Positions 1 to 6,849 are shown, counted from the first letter of the stretch. The stretch is 8,044 nt of DNA from Salibacteraceae bacterium (GCA_023262195.1 JALRDM010000004.1:1-8044); one strand, 5' to 3'. Made by a program: numbers and translations. The notes: generated by a model not told the origin, from the letters alone.

Positions 1-434
1 CCCCCAACTACCGCCTGAGCAGGAATTTGAGAAGTTATATAACTTGGTGCTTGCACTAGAGTAATGGCGATGGTTAATAATCTTGTCCATTGGTTTAACC
101 GCTTTCTACCACTCTCGCCCTCTCTCTGCATTTTCTGAATGGCAGGAACAGCAATTCCCATCAATTGCATTACAATTGACGCGGAGATGTATGGCATAAT
201 GCCTAGTGCAAATATTGATGCCCTACTGAATGCTCCTCCAGCGAAAATGTTTAGAAGTGCAGCAAGACCTTGACCTCCAGAATTCAATTCATTCAATATT
301 CCTGGATCAACTCCTGGAAGCACAACAAACGAACCTAATCTGTAGATCAATAGGAGACCTAACGTATTGATAATACGCACCCTCAGATCTTCAATCTTCC
401 AAATATTCTGTATGGTCTCTATAAATCTCTTCAT
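1..434 (-). CDS. secY: Protein translocase subunit SecY, N-terminal part (3' end cut by window edge)
   Basis: SecY is the channel-forming subunit of the SecYEG translocon in the inner membrane, which passes unfolded proteins across or into the membrane. Only the first 144 codons are present; the frame is open to position 1, so this is truncation by the window and not a broken gene. The start is MKRFIETIQNIWKIEDLRVR, a cytoplasmic amphipathic stretch. A first membrane helix follows at about residues 21-39, then the periplasmic/plug region. The conserved SecY motif SIFALGIMPYISASIVMQLM lies at 73-92 (helix 2), then a charged cytoplasmic loop (QKMQREGESGRKR, 100-112) and a third helix from about 117. 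The ATG lies 2 nt after the rplO stop (TAATAATG) with no Shine-Dalgarno, so translation is probably coupled to L15. The position after rplO is standard for the spc operon. Confidence 0.97.
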   Translation of the reverse strand, partial: MKRFIETIQNIWKIEDLRVRIINTLGLLLIYRLGSFVVLPGVDPGILNELNSGGQGLAALLNIFAGGAFSRASIFALGIMPYISASIVMQLMGIAVPAIQKMQREGESGRKRLNQWTRLLTIAITLVQAPSYITSQIPAQAVVG

Positions 435-436
435 TA

Positions 437-886
437 TTATTCAATGATCGTGGCAGATCCACCTTTTGCTTCAATTGCTTCTTTTGCCGATTTAGAAAAA
501 GCATGAGCAATTACTGTCACTTTTGAAGTTAATTCTCCTCTACCTAAAATCTTAACTAAGTCTTTCTTGCCTACCACAGAATGCTCTCTCAAAAACTCGG
601 GAGTGATATCTGTAGCTTTATAGGTCTCCGCTAAAGTTTGCAGGGTATCAAGGTTAACTCCGGAATAAGCCACTCTATTTGGATTCTTAAATCCAAACTT
701 TGGCACTCTTCTCTGCAGTGGCATTTGACCTCCTTCGAAACCAACCTTCTTAGAGTATCCGCTTCGAGATTTGGCTCCTTTGTGACCTCGTGAGGCTGTT
801 CCACCGGATCCTGATCCTTCGCCTCTTCCGAGTCGTTTATTTGTTTTTACCGAGCCCTTAGCTGGTTGTAAGTTGCTTAAATCCAT
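437..886 (-). CDS. rplO: 50S ribosomal protein L15 (uL15)
   Basis: L15 binds 23S rRNA in the large subunit and is a late assembly protein. The product is 149 residues, a normal length. The N-terminal half is the typical extended Gly/Arg/Lys-rich arm that threads into rRNA: GRGEGSGSGGTASRGHKGAK at 20-39, then the conserved GGQMPLQRRVPKFGF at 52-66. The globular C-terminal domain carries the family signature beginning KILGRGELTSKVTV at 112 and ending near KGG at 143. The start codon follows the rpmD stop by 8 nt. An AGGA is present but only 1 nt from the ATG, too close to act as a Shine-Dalgarno. The downstream neighbour secY begins 2 nt after the stop, the usual pairing. Confidence 0.98.
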   Translation of the reverse strand: MDLSNLQPAKGSVKTNKRLGRGEGSGSGGTASRGHKGAKSRSGYSKKVGFEGGQMPLQRRVPKFGFKNPNRVAYSGVNLDTLQTLAETYKATDITPEFLREHSVVGKKDLVKILGRGELTSKVTVIAHAFSKSAKEAIEAKGGSATIIE

Positions 887-894
887 TTCCTTGA

Positions 895-1077
895 TTACTT
901 AATGTCTTCAACTGTAATTAAGTGCTTCACCTTGTCAACCATTCCAAGAATCTGAGGCGTTGCTTCTTTCTCAACCGACTGATTGATTTTATTAAGACCG
1001 AGCGCCATAAGCGTTGCCTTTTGACGCTGTGGTCGGTTTATGGCCGATCTAACTTTGGTTATTTTAATCTTTGACAT
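895..1077 (-). CDS. rpmD: 50S ribosomal protein L30 (uL30)
   Basis: L30 is a small 23S/5S-region protein of the large subunit, absent from some bacterial lineages but present here. The product is 60 residues, the usual length of the short bacterial form. It opens with MSKIKITKVRSAINRPQRQK, matching the family pattern of a basic first beta strand followed by a pair of basic residues and the start of helix 1. The middle ATLMALGLNKINQSV (21-35) corresponds to the conserved TLxALGLxKxxxxV segment, and the tail MVDKVKHLITVED (46-58) to the last helix and strand. It sits between rpsE (6-nt gap) and rplO (8-nt gap), its standard place. No Shine-Dalgarno is visible. Confidence 0.97.
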   Translation of the reverse strand: MSKIKITKVRSAINRPQRQKATLMALGLNKINQSVEKEATPQILGMVDKVKHLITVEDIK

Positions 1078-1083
1078 GACTGA

Positions 1084-1602
1084 TTATCCGTTATAAACTA
1101 CATCAAGTGAAACTCCTCTTTGACGAGCAATCGTTGCAGCATCTCTCATTTTAGTGAGTGCCTCAATTGTAGACTTAACCACGTTTGCTGGGTTTGATGA
1201 ACCTTTGGACTTTGCAAGTACATCTGTAATTCCCACACTCTCTAACACAGCACGCATCGCTCCACCGGCTATTACACCCGTACCGTTTGCAGCAGGCTTA
1301 AGAAAGATGTGTGCACCACCAAAGCGGCCTTCCTGTTCGTGAGGAACGGTACCATGAATGATGGGAACTTTCATTAAGTTCTTTTTCGCGTCATCAATCG
1401 CCTTTTCAATGGCGCTGGTTGCTTCTTTAGCTTTTCCTAAACCGTGTCCAACAACACCATTCTCATTTCCAACAACCACCACAGCTGAGAACCCAAAGGC
1501 TCTACCTCCCTTGGTCACCTTGGTAACTCTTCTGACTTCTACCAGACGGTCCTTGAGCTCGATTTCGCTCGACTTGACTCTTTTAATGTTTTCGCTTGCC
1601 AT
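1084..1602 (-). CDS. rpsE: 30S ribosomal protein S5 (uS5)
   Basis: S5 lies near the mRNA entry site and the decoding region of the small subunit and influences accuracy and spectinomycin sensitivity. The product is 172 residues, typical. The double-stranded RNA-binding-like S5 N-terminal domain starts at about [20 protein letters not shown] (17-36), which includes the KGGR loop where spectinomycin-resistance changes occur in other bacteria; the loop looks like wild type. The GHGLGKAKE segment (52-60) and the C-terminal domain with [19 protein letters not shown] (107-125) and the [16 protein letters not shown] stretch (134-149) are standard. The start ATG follows the rplR stop by 7 nt, with an A-rich leader and no Shine-Dalgarno. 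Confidence 0.98.
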   Translation of the reverse strand: MASENIKRVKSSEIELKDRLVEVRRVTKVTKGGRAFGFSAVVVVGNENGVVGHGLGKAKEATSAIEKAIDDAKKNLMKVPIIHGTVPHEQEGRFGGAHIFLKPAANGTGVIAGGAMRAVLESVGITDVLAKSKGSSNPANVVKSTIEALTKMRDAATIARQRGVSLDVVYNG

Positions 1603-1609
1603 GTTCTTG

Positions 1610-1963
1610 TTAGAATTTTAATCCATTTTCACGAGCTGCATCTGCTAATGCCTTAACTCTTCCGTGATATAAGTAACCCCCGCGATCAAAAACTACTGTA
1701 TCAATCTTTGCGGCCTTAGCTATTTCTGCAATTTTCTTTCCCACTACCGCGGCTTGATCCGTTTTAGAACCTCCATGAGCTGCTTTATCGCCAATTGAAG
1801 TAGCTGAGCCAAGAGTTTTTCCGTTTAGGTCATCAATCAATTGAGCATAAATCTCCTTATTACTGCGAAAAACAGACAATCGTGGTTTCGCAGCACTTCC
1901 GGTAACGGTTTTCCGTATCCTTTTCTGAATGCGCGCTCTGCGCTGTGTTTTAGTTAATGCCAT
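1610..1963 (-). CDS. rplR: 50S ribosomal protein L18 (uL18)
   Basis: L18 binds 5S rRNA together with L5 and anchors the 5S particle in the central protuberance of the large subunit. The product is 117 residues, the standard bacterial length. It begins with a strongly basic N-terminus ([20 protein letters not shown]) that contacts [22 protein letters not shown] (27-45) is the conserved core beginning, and [20 protein letters not shown] (90-109) followed by ARENGLKF is the family C-terminal hallmark. The gene lies 5 nt after rplF and 7 nt before rpsE, as in other spc operons. There is no visible Shine-Dalgarno. Confidence 0.98.
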   Translation of the reverse strand: MALTKTQRRARIQKRIRKTVTGSAAKPRLSVFRSNKEIYAQLIDDLNGKTLGSATSIGDKAAHGGSKTDQAAVVGKKIAEIAKAAKIDTVVFDRGGYLYHGRVKALADAARENGLKF

Positions 1964-1968
1964 TTTAC

Positions 1969-2523
1969 TTATGCTTTAGCAGCTGATTTACCAGCTTTTC
2001 TTCTAATCTGTTCTCCAACGAATCGGATTCCCTTGCCTTTATATGGCTCTGGTTTACGCAGTGACCTGATTTTTGCAGCTACCGCACCAATAAGTTGCTT
2101 ATCATGTGATGTAAGCGTCACGATAGGATTCTTACCTCTTTCTTGCTCAGCAGTTGCCTTAATCTCTGATGGTAATTCAAATACCACATTATGAGAATAC
2201 CCCAGGGCAAGTTCCAATTTTTGTCCTTGTACCGCAGCTCTATATCCCACACCTACGAGTTCCTGCTTTATTTCATAACCCTTAGAAACTCCCTCAATCA
2301 TGTTATTGATAAGGGCTCTGTACAAACCATGCTTTGATCGGTGATCTTTATGGTCTGATTCTCTTGTAAAGTTGATATTACCATCATCAATGCTCATTGA
2401 TATGCATGCATCGATGGTTTGAGTCAACTCTCCTTTCGGACCTTTAACGTGGACCAAACCATCATTCATGGTAACCTCTACGCCAGAGGGTATCGAAATT
2501 GTTGCTAATCCTATTCTAGACAT
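1969..2523 (-). CDS. rplF: 50S ribosomal protein L6 (uL6)
   Basis: L6 binds 23S rRNA near the sarcin-ricin loop and the GTPase factor site of the large subunit. The product is 184 residues, close to the family norm. Two tandem L6 domains are evident: the first at about 11-82 ([20 protein letters not shown] at 11-30), the second at about 90-170 ([20 protein letters not shown] at 90-109). The family signature [11 protein letters not shown] occupies 158-168, and the protein ends in a basic tail. Upstream is the longest gap of the window, 18 nt after rpsH, whose sequence AAGAGAATAGATTAAGTT has no convincing Shine-Dalgarno. It is followed by rplR after 5 nt. Confidence 0.98.
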   Translation of the reverse strand: MSRIGLATISIPSGVEVTMNDGLVHVKGPKGELTQTIDACISMSIDDGNINFTRESDHKDHRSKHGLYRALINNMIEGVSKGYEIKQELVGVGYRAAVQGQKLELALGYSHNVVFELPSEIKATAEQERGKNPIVTLTSHDKQLIGAVAAKIRSLRKPEPYKGKGIRFVGEQIRRKAGKSAAKA

Positions 2524-2541
2524 AACTTAATCTATTCTCTT

Positions 2542-2943
2542 TTAATAAACGTAGCACAATACTTCACCGCCAATATTCTGATCTCTCGCTTCTTTATCGC
2601 TCATCACACCTTTTGATGTGCTAAGGATAGCGATTCCAAGACCATTAAGAACTCTAGGTAGCTCACCTGCACCTCTATACTTTCTTAATCCTGGCTTACT
2701 GATGCGCTTTAAATTTCTAATTGCCGCAGACTTAGTCAGCTTGTCATATTTAAGCGCAATTTTTATGTTGCCTTGATGACCTACATCTTCAAACTTGTAA
2801 CTCAAGATGTAACCTTTTTCAAAAAGGATTTTGGTGATTTCCTTCTTCACTCCAGAAGCTGGAATATCAACTACGCGATGGTTAGCGCGCATCGCATTTC
2901 TCAATCTTGTGAGGTAATCTGCTATTGGATCTGTTACTGCCAT
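2542..2943 (-). CDS. rpsH: 30S ribosomal protein S8 (uS8)
   Basis: S8 is a primary binder of 16S rRNA helix 21 in the central domain, and in E. coli it also represses its own operon by binding mRNA near the start of rplE. The product is 133 residues, typical. The N-terminal domain is [18 protein letters not shown] (5-22). The C-terminal RNA-binding signature is [18 protein letters not shown] (103-120), and the protein ends with EVLCYVY, the usual GGEVLC(Y/F) type end. The leader AAAAAGAATATAAA is A-rich with no Shine-Dalgarno. It sits 12 nt after rpsN and 18 nt before rplF. Autoregulation is known for E. coli; whether it operates here cannot be read from the sequence. Confidence 0.98.
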   Translation of the reverse strand: MAVTDPIADYLTRLRNAMRANHRVVDIPASGVKKEITKILFEKGYILSYKFEDVGHQGNIKIALKYDKLTKSAAIRNLKRISKPGLRKYRGAGELPRVLNGLGIAILSTSKGVMSDKEARDQNIGGEVLCYVY

Positions 2944-2955
2944 TTTATATTCTTT

Positions 2956-3225
2956 TTACCAGCTTGCTTTAGAAACACCTGGGATCAAACCTTTATTAGC
3001 CATTTCTCTGAAAGTCACTCTAGAAATTCCAAACTGTCTCATGTAGCCTCTTGGTCGCCCGGTAAGCTTACATCGGTTGTGCATGCGCACTGGCGAAGAG
3101 TTTTTTGGAAGCTTTTGCAATTCTTCCCATCTACCTTCTGCCTTAAGTTGTTCACGTTTCTCAGCGTAACGCTCTACCATCTTGGCGCGCTTTCGCTCTC
3201 GTGCTTTCATTGATTCTTTTGCCAT
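2956..3225 (-). CDS. rpsN: 30S ribosomal protein S14 (uS14), long zinc-independent form
   Basis: S14 binds the 16S rRNA 3' domain in the head of the small subunit. The product is 89 residues, the long form. It has a single cysteine (residue 52), so the two CxxC knuckles of the short zinc-binding form are absent and it is the C-minus type. The helical N-terminal part [20 protein letters not shown] is followed by the conserved [20 protein letters not shown] (50-69) and [20 protein letters not shown]. It lies between rplE (3-nt gap) and rpsH (12-nt gap), the normal place. Its short gap to rplE suggests coupled translation. Confidence 0.98.
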   Translation of the reverse strand: MAKESMKARERKRAKMVERYAEKREQLKAEGRWEELQKLPKNSSPVRMHNRCKLTGRPRGYMRQFGISRVTFREMANKGLIPGVSKASW

Positions 3226-3228
3226 CTC

Positions 3229-3780
3229 TTACTTTTTGAATGGTAATCCAAATTCTTTTAATAGTTCAAATGCTTCTTCATCAGTATTCGCAGATGTCAC
3301 CATCGTGATGTCCATACCTGAGACTCGATTTATTTTATCAATGTCAATTTCAGGAAAGATGATCTGCTCTTTAATACCCATGTTATAGTTGCCTCTACCA
3401 TCGAAACCTTTTGGGCTAATGCCTCTAAAGTCTCTAGTTCTAGGAAGGGCTACTGATACAAGTCGATCAAGGAATTCATACATCATATCTCCTCTCAACG
3501 TAACCTTGGCACCAATAGGCATTCCCTTACGCAATTTGAAGTTTGACACATCTTTCTTGGCATATGTGGCAATGGCCTTTTGCCCACTAATAGTCGTCAT
3601 CTCCGTTAGCGCGTTCTCGATCAGCTTCTTGTCCGCTGTGGCGTCTCCCAAACCTTGACTGAGAACAATTTTCTTCAACACAGGAGCCTGCATTTTACTG
3701 CTATACTTGAACTTCTCAATTAAAGAAGGTGCAATAGATTCTGTGTATTGCTTCTTTAAACGTGGCGTGTAATTACTCAT
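3229..3780 (-). CDS. rplE: 50S ribosomal protein L5 (uL5)
   Basis: L5 binds 5S rRNA, forms part of the central protuberance and contacts the P-site tRNA and the subunit bridge. The product is 183 residues, typical. The family signature [13 protein letters not shown] lies at 35-47. The second conserved block is [20 protein letters not shown] (116-135), followed by KEQIIFPEI and [17 protein letters not shown] (148-164). The start ATG overlaps the rplX stop by 4 nt (ATGA), the only overlap in the window. Uniquely among these genes, a strong Shine-Dalgarno GGGGAGGT lies 6 nt upstream of the ATG, inside the last codons of rplX. In E. coli the S8 repressor target lies at this gene's start. Confidence 0.98.
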   Translation of the reverse strand: MSNYTPRLKKQYTESIAPSLIEKFKYSSKMQAPVLKKIVLSQGLGDATADKKLIENALTEMTTISGQKAIATYAKKDVSNFKLRKGMPIGAKVTLRGDMMYEFLDRLVSVALPRTRDFRGISPKGFDGRGNYNMGIKEQIIFPEIDIDKINRVSGMDITMVTSANTDEEAFELLKEFGLPFKK

Positions 3781-4112
3781 TTGATTACCTCCCCTGATCT
3801 TTTTGAATATCGGACTTTATTGCCTTTCTCATCCACTTTCCTTCCGATTCGACACGGCTTACCATCTTTCGGATCGATATGCAAAAGGTTTGAAATATGA
3901 ATTGAACCTTCTTTCTTAACGATGCCTCCATCTGGAGTGGCTGCGTTTGGCTTGGTGTGAACAGACATCATATTTAAACCTTCGACAATAGCTCTTAACT
4001 TTTGTCTATCAACGTCTAATACGCGTCCAGATTTTCCTTTTTCATTACCTGAGATGACCATTACTTCATCTCCTTTTTTTATGTGCAATTTTCTTTGCAT
4101 TTCATTTATCAT
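3777..4112 (-). CDS. rplX: 50S ribosomal protein L24 (uL24)
   Basis: L24 is an early assembly-initiator protein that binds the 5' end of 23S rRNA and sits near the exit of the peptide tunnel. The product is 111 residues from this start. A KOW motif spans about 14-35 ([20 protein letters not shown] is at 12-31). The conserved [20 protein letters not shown] (43-62) and [20 protein letters not shown] (62-81) follow, with the usual C-terminal [18 protein letters not shown]. The first ATG abuts the rplN stop (TAAATG). A second in-frame ATG four codons on (4100, [11 protein letters not shown], 107 residues) fits many homologues equally well or better and leaves a 12-nt gap, so the start is undecided. 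The gene ends in TGA, the only non-TAA stop visible, shared with the rplE start. Confidence 0.96.
   Translation of the reverse strand: MINEMQRKLHIKKGDEVMVISGNEKGKSGRVLDVDRQKLRAIVEGLNMMSVHTKPNAATPDGGIVKKEGSIHISNLLHIDPKDGKPCRIGRKVDEKGNKVRYSKRSGEVIK
3787..3794 (-). promoter_or_regulatory. Strong Shine-Dalgarno sequence of rplE
   Basis: On the mRNA strand the sequence reads GGGGAGGTAATCAAATG, so GGAGGT stands 6 nt before the rplE start codon, a near-perfect match to the canonical anti-Shine-Dalgarno complement at good spacing. It lies inside the last codons of rplX (Gly-Glu-Val-Ile-Lys). None of the other 18 visible starts has a comparable site. Bacteroidota ribosomes generally sequester the anti-Shine-Dalgarno end of 16S rRNA, so the role here is uncertain: it may assist reinitiation at the overlap, or it may reflect the encoded residues only. 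Confidence 0.6.
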
Positions 4113-4481
4113 TTAGAGCACTTCTGGTGCTAATGACACAATCTTCATAAACTGCTTCTCACGAAGCTCTCTTGCGACAGGTCCGAAGATTCGGGTGCCA
4201 CGCATTTCGCCTGTTGCATTAAGCAAGACCACAGCGTTTTCATCAAATCGGATGTAAGATCCATCACTTCGTCTCACTTCCTTTTTAGTTCGTACTACCA
4301 CAGCTTGGCTTACTGCGCCTTTCTTTATATTACCAGAAGGCATCGCGTCTTTAACCGACACAACGACCAAATCTCCGATACTAGCGTAGCGTCTTTTGGT
4401 GCCACCCAATACCCGAATGCAGAGCACCTCTTTGGCACCACTGTTATCGGCCACTTTCATACGTGATTCTTGCTGTAACAT
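4113..4481 (-). CDS. rplN: 50S ribosomal protein L14 (uL14)
   Basis: L14 binds 23S rRNA at the subunit interface, contributes to an intersubunit bridge with 16S rRNA and is the docking site of the silencing factor RsfS in bacteria. The product is 122 residues, exactly the usual length. The N-terminus [20 protein letters not shown] is canonical. [17 protein letters not shown] (21-37) forms the beta barrel, the family signature region [20 protein letters not shown] spans 60-79, and the C-terminus is [20 protein letters not shown] (95-114) followed by VSLAPEVL. The leader GAAAGAGAA has only a weak purine run. The rplX start directly abuts its stop, so coupled translation is likely. Confidence 0.98.
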   Translation of the reverse strand: MLQQESRMKVADNSGAKEVLCIRVLGGTKRRYASIGDLVVVSVKDAMPSGNIKKGAVSQAVVVRTKKEVRRSDGSYIRFDENAVVLLNATGEMRGTRIFGPVARELREKQFMKIVSLAPEVL

Positions 4482-4490
4482 TTCTCTTTC

Positions 4491-4748
4491 TTATTTAGCT
4501 TTTTCAACAACTTCAATCAACCTCCAGCACTTACGCTTACTCATAGGACGAGTCTCCATAATGCGAACAGTATCACCAATTCCGCACTCATTCTTCTCAT
4601 CATGAGCGACAAACTTTTTTGAAACATTCACGAACTTACCATACATGGGATGCTTCATTTTTCTAGATACCGTAACTACAATGGACTTTTCCATTTTATC
4701 ACTAGTCACGACACCAATTCTTTCTTTTCTAAGATTTCTTTCAGACAT
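4491..4748 (-). CDS. rpsQ: 30S ribosomal protein S17 (uS17)
   Basis: S17 is a primary binder of the 5' domain of 16S rRNA, with an OB-fold. The product is 85 residues, typical. [20 protein letters not shown] (10-29) is the first OB strands, HPMYGKF (33-39) the conserved loop, and [13 protein letters not shown] (58-70) the family signature. The combination [12 protein letters not shown] upstream of the signature and [15 protein letters not shown] after it resembles Bacteroidota homologues. The start is 10 nt after the rpmC stop, with no Shine-Dalgarno. The stop lies 9 nt before rplN. Confidence 0.98.
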   Translation of the reverse strand: MSERNLRKERIGVVTSDKMEKSIVVTVSRKMKHPMYGKFVNVSKKFVAHDEKNECGIGDTVRIMETRPMSKRKCWRLIEVVEKAK

Positions 4749-4758
4749 AATCTATGGC

Positions 4759-4953
4759 TTAAGCTTCATTTGACCTTTTGGTTAACTCTGTCATCAGACG
4801 CGCTACATCCTTTTTCTTTTCTCTAAGAACCAATGGATTCTCTAGAGGAGAGATAGCATGCTGCATCTTCATCTTAGCAAGTGTTGATTTTTCATCAATC
4901 AACTTATCTTGTACTTCCTCAGTGGTCATTTCCCGAATTACTGACGACTTCAT
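4759..4953 (-). CDS. rpmC: 50S ribosomal protein L29 (uL29)
   Basis: L29 is a small two-helix protein next to the peptide exit tunnel of the large subunit, part of the docking area for trigger factor and SRP. The product is 64 residues, normal. Helix 1 is about residues 8-33 (MTTEEVQDKLIDEKSTLAKM), then the conserved HAISPLENPLVLREKKKDVA (32-51) turn and second helix, which contains the NP.xLRxxKKDVARLxT family pattern. It lies between rplP and rpsQ in the usual order, 12 nt and 10 nt away. Its leader contains AAAGGA 6 nt before the ATG, one of the few Shine-Dalgarno-like matches in the operon. Confidence 0.97.
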   Translation of the reverse strand: MKSSVIREMTTEEVQDKLIDEKSTLAKMKMQHAISPLENPLVLREKKKDVARLMTELTKRSNEA

Positions 4954-4959
4954 TTCTTT

Positions 4960-4965
4960 TCCTTT
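4960..4965 (-). promoter_or_regulatory. Weak Shine-Dalgarno-like site of rpmC
   Basis: The mRNA strand reads AAAGGAAAAGAAATG, so AAAGGA stands 6 nt before the L29 start. The match to the canonical AAGGAGG is partial and the whole 12-nt gap is A-rich, which is what Bacteroidota leaders usually look like, so the site may be fortuitous. Confidence 0.3.
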
Positions 4966-5385
4966 TTAATCCTGATAATCCCTACGGACTACAAATTTTG
5001 TTACTACTGGAAGTTTCTGAGCGGCAAGTCGCAACGCTTCTTTACCAACTTCAAGAGATACTCCTTCAACTTCGAAGAGCATTCGACCTGGCTCAATTTT
5101 CGCAGCCCAGTGATCAAGCGCACCTTTTCCTTTACCCATTCTTACCTCTGCTGGTTTCTTGGTAATTGGTACATCTGGAAAAACTCTAATCCAAACCTGG
5201 CCTTCACGTTTCATATAACGCGTTACCGCGATACGAGCCGCCTCTATTTGACGTGAGGTCAATCTTCCCATTTCAAGACTTTTTATACCAAAGGTTCCGA
5301 ATGCCAACTGGTTTCCCCTTTGTGCATTTCCCTTGATACGTCCCTTCTGCTGTTTTCTATGCTTTGTTTTTCTTGGTGATAACAT
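4966..5385 (-). CDS. rplP: 50S ribosomal protein L16 (uL16)
   Basis: L16 lies between the A-site region and the central protuberance and helps position the A-site tRNA. The product is 139 residues. I start it at the ATG at 5385 ([20 protein letters not shown]), which matches the family N-terminus. An in-frame TTG two codons upstream (5391) would give a 141-residue form but has no family support. The basic N-terminal arm is followed by [20 protein letters not shown] (29-48), [10 protein letters not shown] (64-73), and the L16 signature [12 protein letters not shown] (82-93). Arg82 corresponds to the arginine that is hydroxylated in E. coli L16. The end [16 protein letters not shown] is of Bacteroidota type. 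The gap to rpsC is 12 nt, without a Shine-Dalgarno. Confidence 0.97.
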   Translation of the reverse strand: MLSPRKTKHRKQQKGRIKGNAQRGNQLAFGTFGIKSLEMGRLTSRQIEAARIAVTRYMKREGQVWIRVFPDVPITKKPAEVRMGKGKGALDHWAAKIEPGRMLFEVEGVSLEVGKEALRLAAQKLPVVTKFVVRRDYQD

Positions 5386-5397
5386 CGTCAATTAGTT

Positions 5398-6129
5398 TTA
5401 AGCCATTGGTTTTCTTCTGCCACCTCTTCCTCCGCGGGCACCATCATTTCCACCTTTACCCTTATTTGGGGTTCCAGAACCTACAGATGAAGACAGGTCA
5501 CGTTTTCCGTATACCTCACCCTTACAAATCCATACTTTAACTCCAATTCTACCATAGGTGGTGTGAGCCTCAGAAAGAGCATAATCAATGTCAGCTCTAA
5601 ATGTGTGTAATGGTGTTCTTCCGTCTTTATACTGTTCTGTTCTTGCCATTTCAGCTCCGTTCAAACGACCGCTGATCATTACCTTAATACCTTCAGCACC
5701 CATACGCATGGTTGAGGCTACGGACATTTTAGCTGCTCTACGGAAAGATATTCTGCCCTCAATTTGTCGAGCTATTGCGTCTGCAACAAGCTTGGCATCG
5801 AGCTCAGGTCTTTTAATCTCGTAGATATTTATCTGAACTTCTTTTCCAGTTAATTTCTTCAATTCTTCTTTTAGTCGATCAACATCCTGTCCACCTTTTC
5901 CGATGATGATTCCAGGTCGGGCGGTATTAATCGTAACTGTGACCAATTTCATTGTTCGTTCAATGACGATATGCGAAACGCTAGCATTTTTCAAACGTGC
6001 GTACACATAGTCTCTGATCTTTCGGTCCTCAACGAGCTTATCGCCAAAGTCTTTACCTCCGAACCACTGAGAATCCCAGCCTCTTATAAAGCCAAGCCTA
6101 TTGCCGATTGGATTTGTTTTCTGTCCCAT
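5398..6129 (-). CDS. rpsC: 30S ribosomal protein S3 (uS3)
   Basis: S3 forms part of the mRNA entry tunnel in the head of the small subunit and, with S4 and S5, gives the ribosome its mRNA helicase activity. The product is 243 residues, normal. The N-terminal region [20 protein letters not shown] is canonical. A type II KH domain carries the GxxG loop as GKGG at 77-80 ([16 protein letters not shown] is at 71-86). Arg130, Arg131 and Lys134 align with the E. coli helicase residues Arg131, Arg132 and Lys135. The C-terminal S3 domain includes [20 protein letters not shown] (158-177) and [15 protein letters not shown] (195-209). A Gly/Arg/Lys-rich tail follows from about 212 to 243. Its ATG abuts the rplV stop (TAAATG), so coupled translation is likely. 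Confidence 0.98.
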   Translation of the reverse strand: MGQKTNPIGNRLGFIRGWDSQWFGGKDFGDKLVEDRKIRDYVYARLKNASVSHIVIERTMKLVTVTINTARPGIIIGKGGQDVDRLKEELKKLTGKEVQINIYEIKRPELDAKLVADAIARQIEGRISFRRAAKMSVASTMRMGAEGIKVMISGRLNGAEMARTEQYKDGRTPLHTFRADIDYALSEAHTTYGRIGVKVWICKGEVYGKRDLSSSVGSGTPNKGKGGNDGARGGRGGRRKPMA

Positions 6130-6558
6130 TTATGATTCTGAATTTTCTGTTTGATTGCTCATCTGCTCGTTTGCACTTGCAAGCACCATATTTATATGGT
6201 TAGATCTTTTTCTAATTCTGTAGGCTCTACCTTGAGGAGCAGGTTGAATTCTTTTTAAGGCCCTACCACTATCAACAGAGATTTCTTTGATAAAGAGTCC
6301 TGCTTCTTCCCATCGTTCACCCGACTTCTGCTCAAAATTTGAAATGGCAGACATAAGCAGTTTTTCCAAGTCACGAGCGGCATGCTTTTTCGTGAATTTC
6401 AAAACTGCTGAAGCTTTAGCTACATCCATTCCGCGCACCAAGTCGGCTACAAGTCTCATCTTTCTTGGAGATGTAGGGCAATTACGCAACTTAGCTATGT
6501 AGAGGTTTTTCCTCTCCTCTTTGATGCGTTCTGCCATATTGTGTTTTCTTACTCCCAT
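6130..6558 (-). CDS. rplV: 50S ribosomal protein L22 (uL22)
   Basis: L22 contacts all domains of 23S rRNA; its long beta hairpin lines the peptide exit tunnel at the constriction, where macrolide-resistance changes occur in other bacteria. The product is 142 residues. The N-terminal part contains the conserved CPTSPRKMRLVADLVRGMDV (27-46). The C-terminal hairpin and signature are GRALKRIQPAPQGRAYRIRK (98-117) and RSNHINMVL (118-126). A polar acidic tail (SANEQMSNQTENSES, 128-142) extends past the usual end. The ATG gives MGVRKHNMAER, in line with Bacteroidota L22, where a MGVRK start is common. The gap after rpsS is 12 nt and there is none before rpsC. Confidence 0.98.
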   Translation of the reverse strand: MGVRKHNMAERIKEERKNLYIAKLRNCPTSPRKMRLVADLVRGMDVAKASAVLKFTKKHAARDLEKLLMSAISNFEQKSGERWEEAGLFIKEISVDSGRALKRIQPAPQGRAYRIRKRSNHINMVLASANEQMSNQTENSES

Positions 6559-6570
6559 GACTTTCTAATC

Positions 6571-6846
6571 TTACTTCTTGCCTTTTTTATTACCTGCATG
6601 ACCACGGAAATTTCTAGTAGGAGCAAACTCTCCGAGTTTGTGGCCTACCATATTCTCCGTTACATATACAGGAATGAATTTCTTTCCATTGTGCACTGCA
6701 ATGGTTAACCCAACAAACTCAGGTGTAATCATTGAAGCTCTGCTCCAAGTCTTGATTACACTCTTCTTCCCTGAAGACTGAGCCTCCTCAGCTCTCTGAC
6801 GGAGCTTGTAGTGCACAAATGGCGGTTTTTTAAGTGATCTACTCAT
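6571..6846 (-). CDS. rpsS: 30S ribosomal protein S19 (uS19)
   Basis: S19 sits in the head of the small subunit beside S13, close to the A and P sites and the bridge to L5. The product is 91 residues, the usual length. The N-terminus [20 protein letters not shown] is canonical. [20 protein letters not shown] (34-53) leads into the family signature [20 protein letters not shown] (53-72) and then [13 protein letters not shown] (73-85), ending in a Lys-rich tail. The gap to the upstream rplB stop is only 3 nt. An AAGG in the rplB end is too close to the ATG to count as a Shine-Dalgarno. Confidence 0.98.
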   Translation of the reverse strand: MSRSLKKPPFVHYKLRQRAEEAQSSGKKSVIKTWSRASMITPEFVGLTIAVHNGKKFIPVYVTENMVGHKLGEFAPTRNFRGHAGNKKGKK

Positions 6847-6849
6847 GCC

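Noticed and set aside
1154..1621. Plus-strand open frames opposite rpsE with hydrophobic stretches
   Set aside because: The apparent hydrophobicity is the usual result of reading Lys/Glu-rich codons on the opposite strand; no start context or homology supports a gene.
2524..2541. Possible internal promoter in the 18-nt rplF-rpsH gap, the longest in the window
   Set aside because: Too short to hold a -33/-7 Bacteroidota promoter by itself and no TAnnTTTG-like element stands out.
2773..3213. Plus-strand open frame of 146 codons
   Set aside because: It lies wholly antisense to rpsH and rpsN, crosses their junction, has no recognisable domain and a composition (many Phe, Ser, His, Cys) typical of reverse-complemented ribosomal protein codons.
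3740..3830. S8 autoregulatory target like the E. coli spc operon site
   Set aside because: Apart from a weak 5-bp hairpin, I could not find a helix with the internal-loop pattern of the S8 site in 16S helix 21.
4778..5165. Two plus-strand open frames (4778-4969 and 4881-5165) opposite rpmC and rplP
   Set aside because: Both are antisense to strongly conserved genes, overlap each other in different frames, and show no family resemblance.
5588..5824. Plus-strand open frame opposite rpsC
   Set aside because: Shadow of the conserved S3 C-terminal domain; no independent coding evidence. The same applies to the plus-strand frames at 3182-3658, 4396-4605, 6287-6502, 7020-7441 and 7749-7991.
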